From: Pelagibacterium lacus | GTDB taxonomy: Bacteria > Pseudomonadota > Alphaproteobacteria > Rhizobiales > Devosiaceae | Direction of reading: 5' to 3' | Assembly: GCF_003345525.1 (NCBI RefSeq) | Contig: NZ_QQNH01000002.1 | Coordinates: 1 to 64,000 of the forward strand | Length of the DNA stretch: 64,000 bases | Shown here: positions 63,962-64,000 of the stretch, one piece after another | How positions within the stretch are numbered: position 1 is the first letter of the stretch | Layout of the letters: each line of letters opens with the position of its first letter | Position numbers and translations under genes: made by a program | The notes under the pieces: model-generated | What the model was told of the DNA's origin: nothing | The model's database searches: none | What the model saw: the letters and a program-made list of their open reading frames with translations, nothing else

Positions 63962-64000
63962 TGCGTCTTTCCACTGGGCGAAACAACGTAACAGGTCAAA

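Overview
The window is GC-rich and densely coded. It looks like chromosome from an alphaproteobacterium of the Hyphomicrobiales (Rhizobiales), possibly Devosia- or Pelagibacterium-like; the genus is only a guess. The firmest lineage evidence is the NepR anti-sigma/EcfG sigma pair at the right end, with GGAAC-N16/17-CGTT promoters nearby. LIV-type ABC and tripartite tricarboxylate (TTT) transporters are unusually abundant: six substrate-binding-protein systems within about 45 kb.

Layout. (1) 1-3142: end of an integrated element, with the 3' part of an IS3-family insertion, a decayed lysozyme start, a lambda-endolysin-like gene, holin-like and small membrane genes, and a tRNA 3' fragment that marks the attachment boundary. 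(2) 3176-9303, minus: tctCBA-prpD-like-lyase-gntR carboxylate operon, with two TTGTCGACA-type operators flanking its promoter. (3) 9507-25743: a probable ketone-body/3-hydroxybutyrate locus. It has an operon bdhA-livGF-SBP-livHM (minus), a sigma-54 enhancer-binding regulator, a second operon SBP-livGFHM-hydrolase (plus), then thiolase and acetoacetyl-CoA synthetase (minus). A sigma-54 promoter lies on each side of the regulator, each with its own cluster of TGTCCGGACA-like sites. (4) 25822-31109: PAS-LuxR regulator, GtrII-like membrane protein, DUF3817 protein, and a split A / carrier-thioesterase pair resembling a minimal NRPS. (5) 31104-34131: TTT system with a fused TctA-TctB permease. (6) 34349-39316: small glycan operon (flippase, MurA paralogue, GT2, GT4). 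(7) 39341-48364: QuiC1-like dehydratase, AraC regulator, a third LIV-type ABC transporter and an aldehyde dehydrogenase, probably an aromatic or hydroaromatic catabolic locus. (8) 48677-55079: tctCBA-gntR-lyase-2-hydroxyacid dehydrogenase-SDR operon, a paralogous layout to (2). (9) 55204-60015: EEP-family hydrolase, ABC-F ATPase, L,D-transpeptidase, HI0933-type flavoprotein. (10) 59986-63961: general-stress region with divergent EcfG-type promoters, PRC-barrel protein, small membrane proteins, DUF883/YqjE-like pair, ecfG and nepR.

Cross-cutting points. All six substrate-binding-protein genes are followed immediately by a strong GC-rich stem-loop before the permease or ATPase genes. The livM gene of the first ABC operon carries an apparent one-base frameshift. 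The strongest candidate for an undescribed system is region (3): a sigma-54-controlled hydroxybutyrate/acetoacetate module that appears to use two ABC transporters for uptake.
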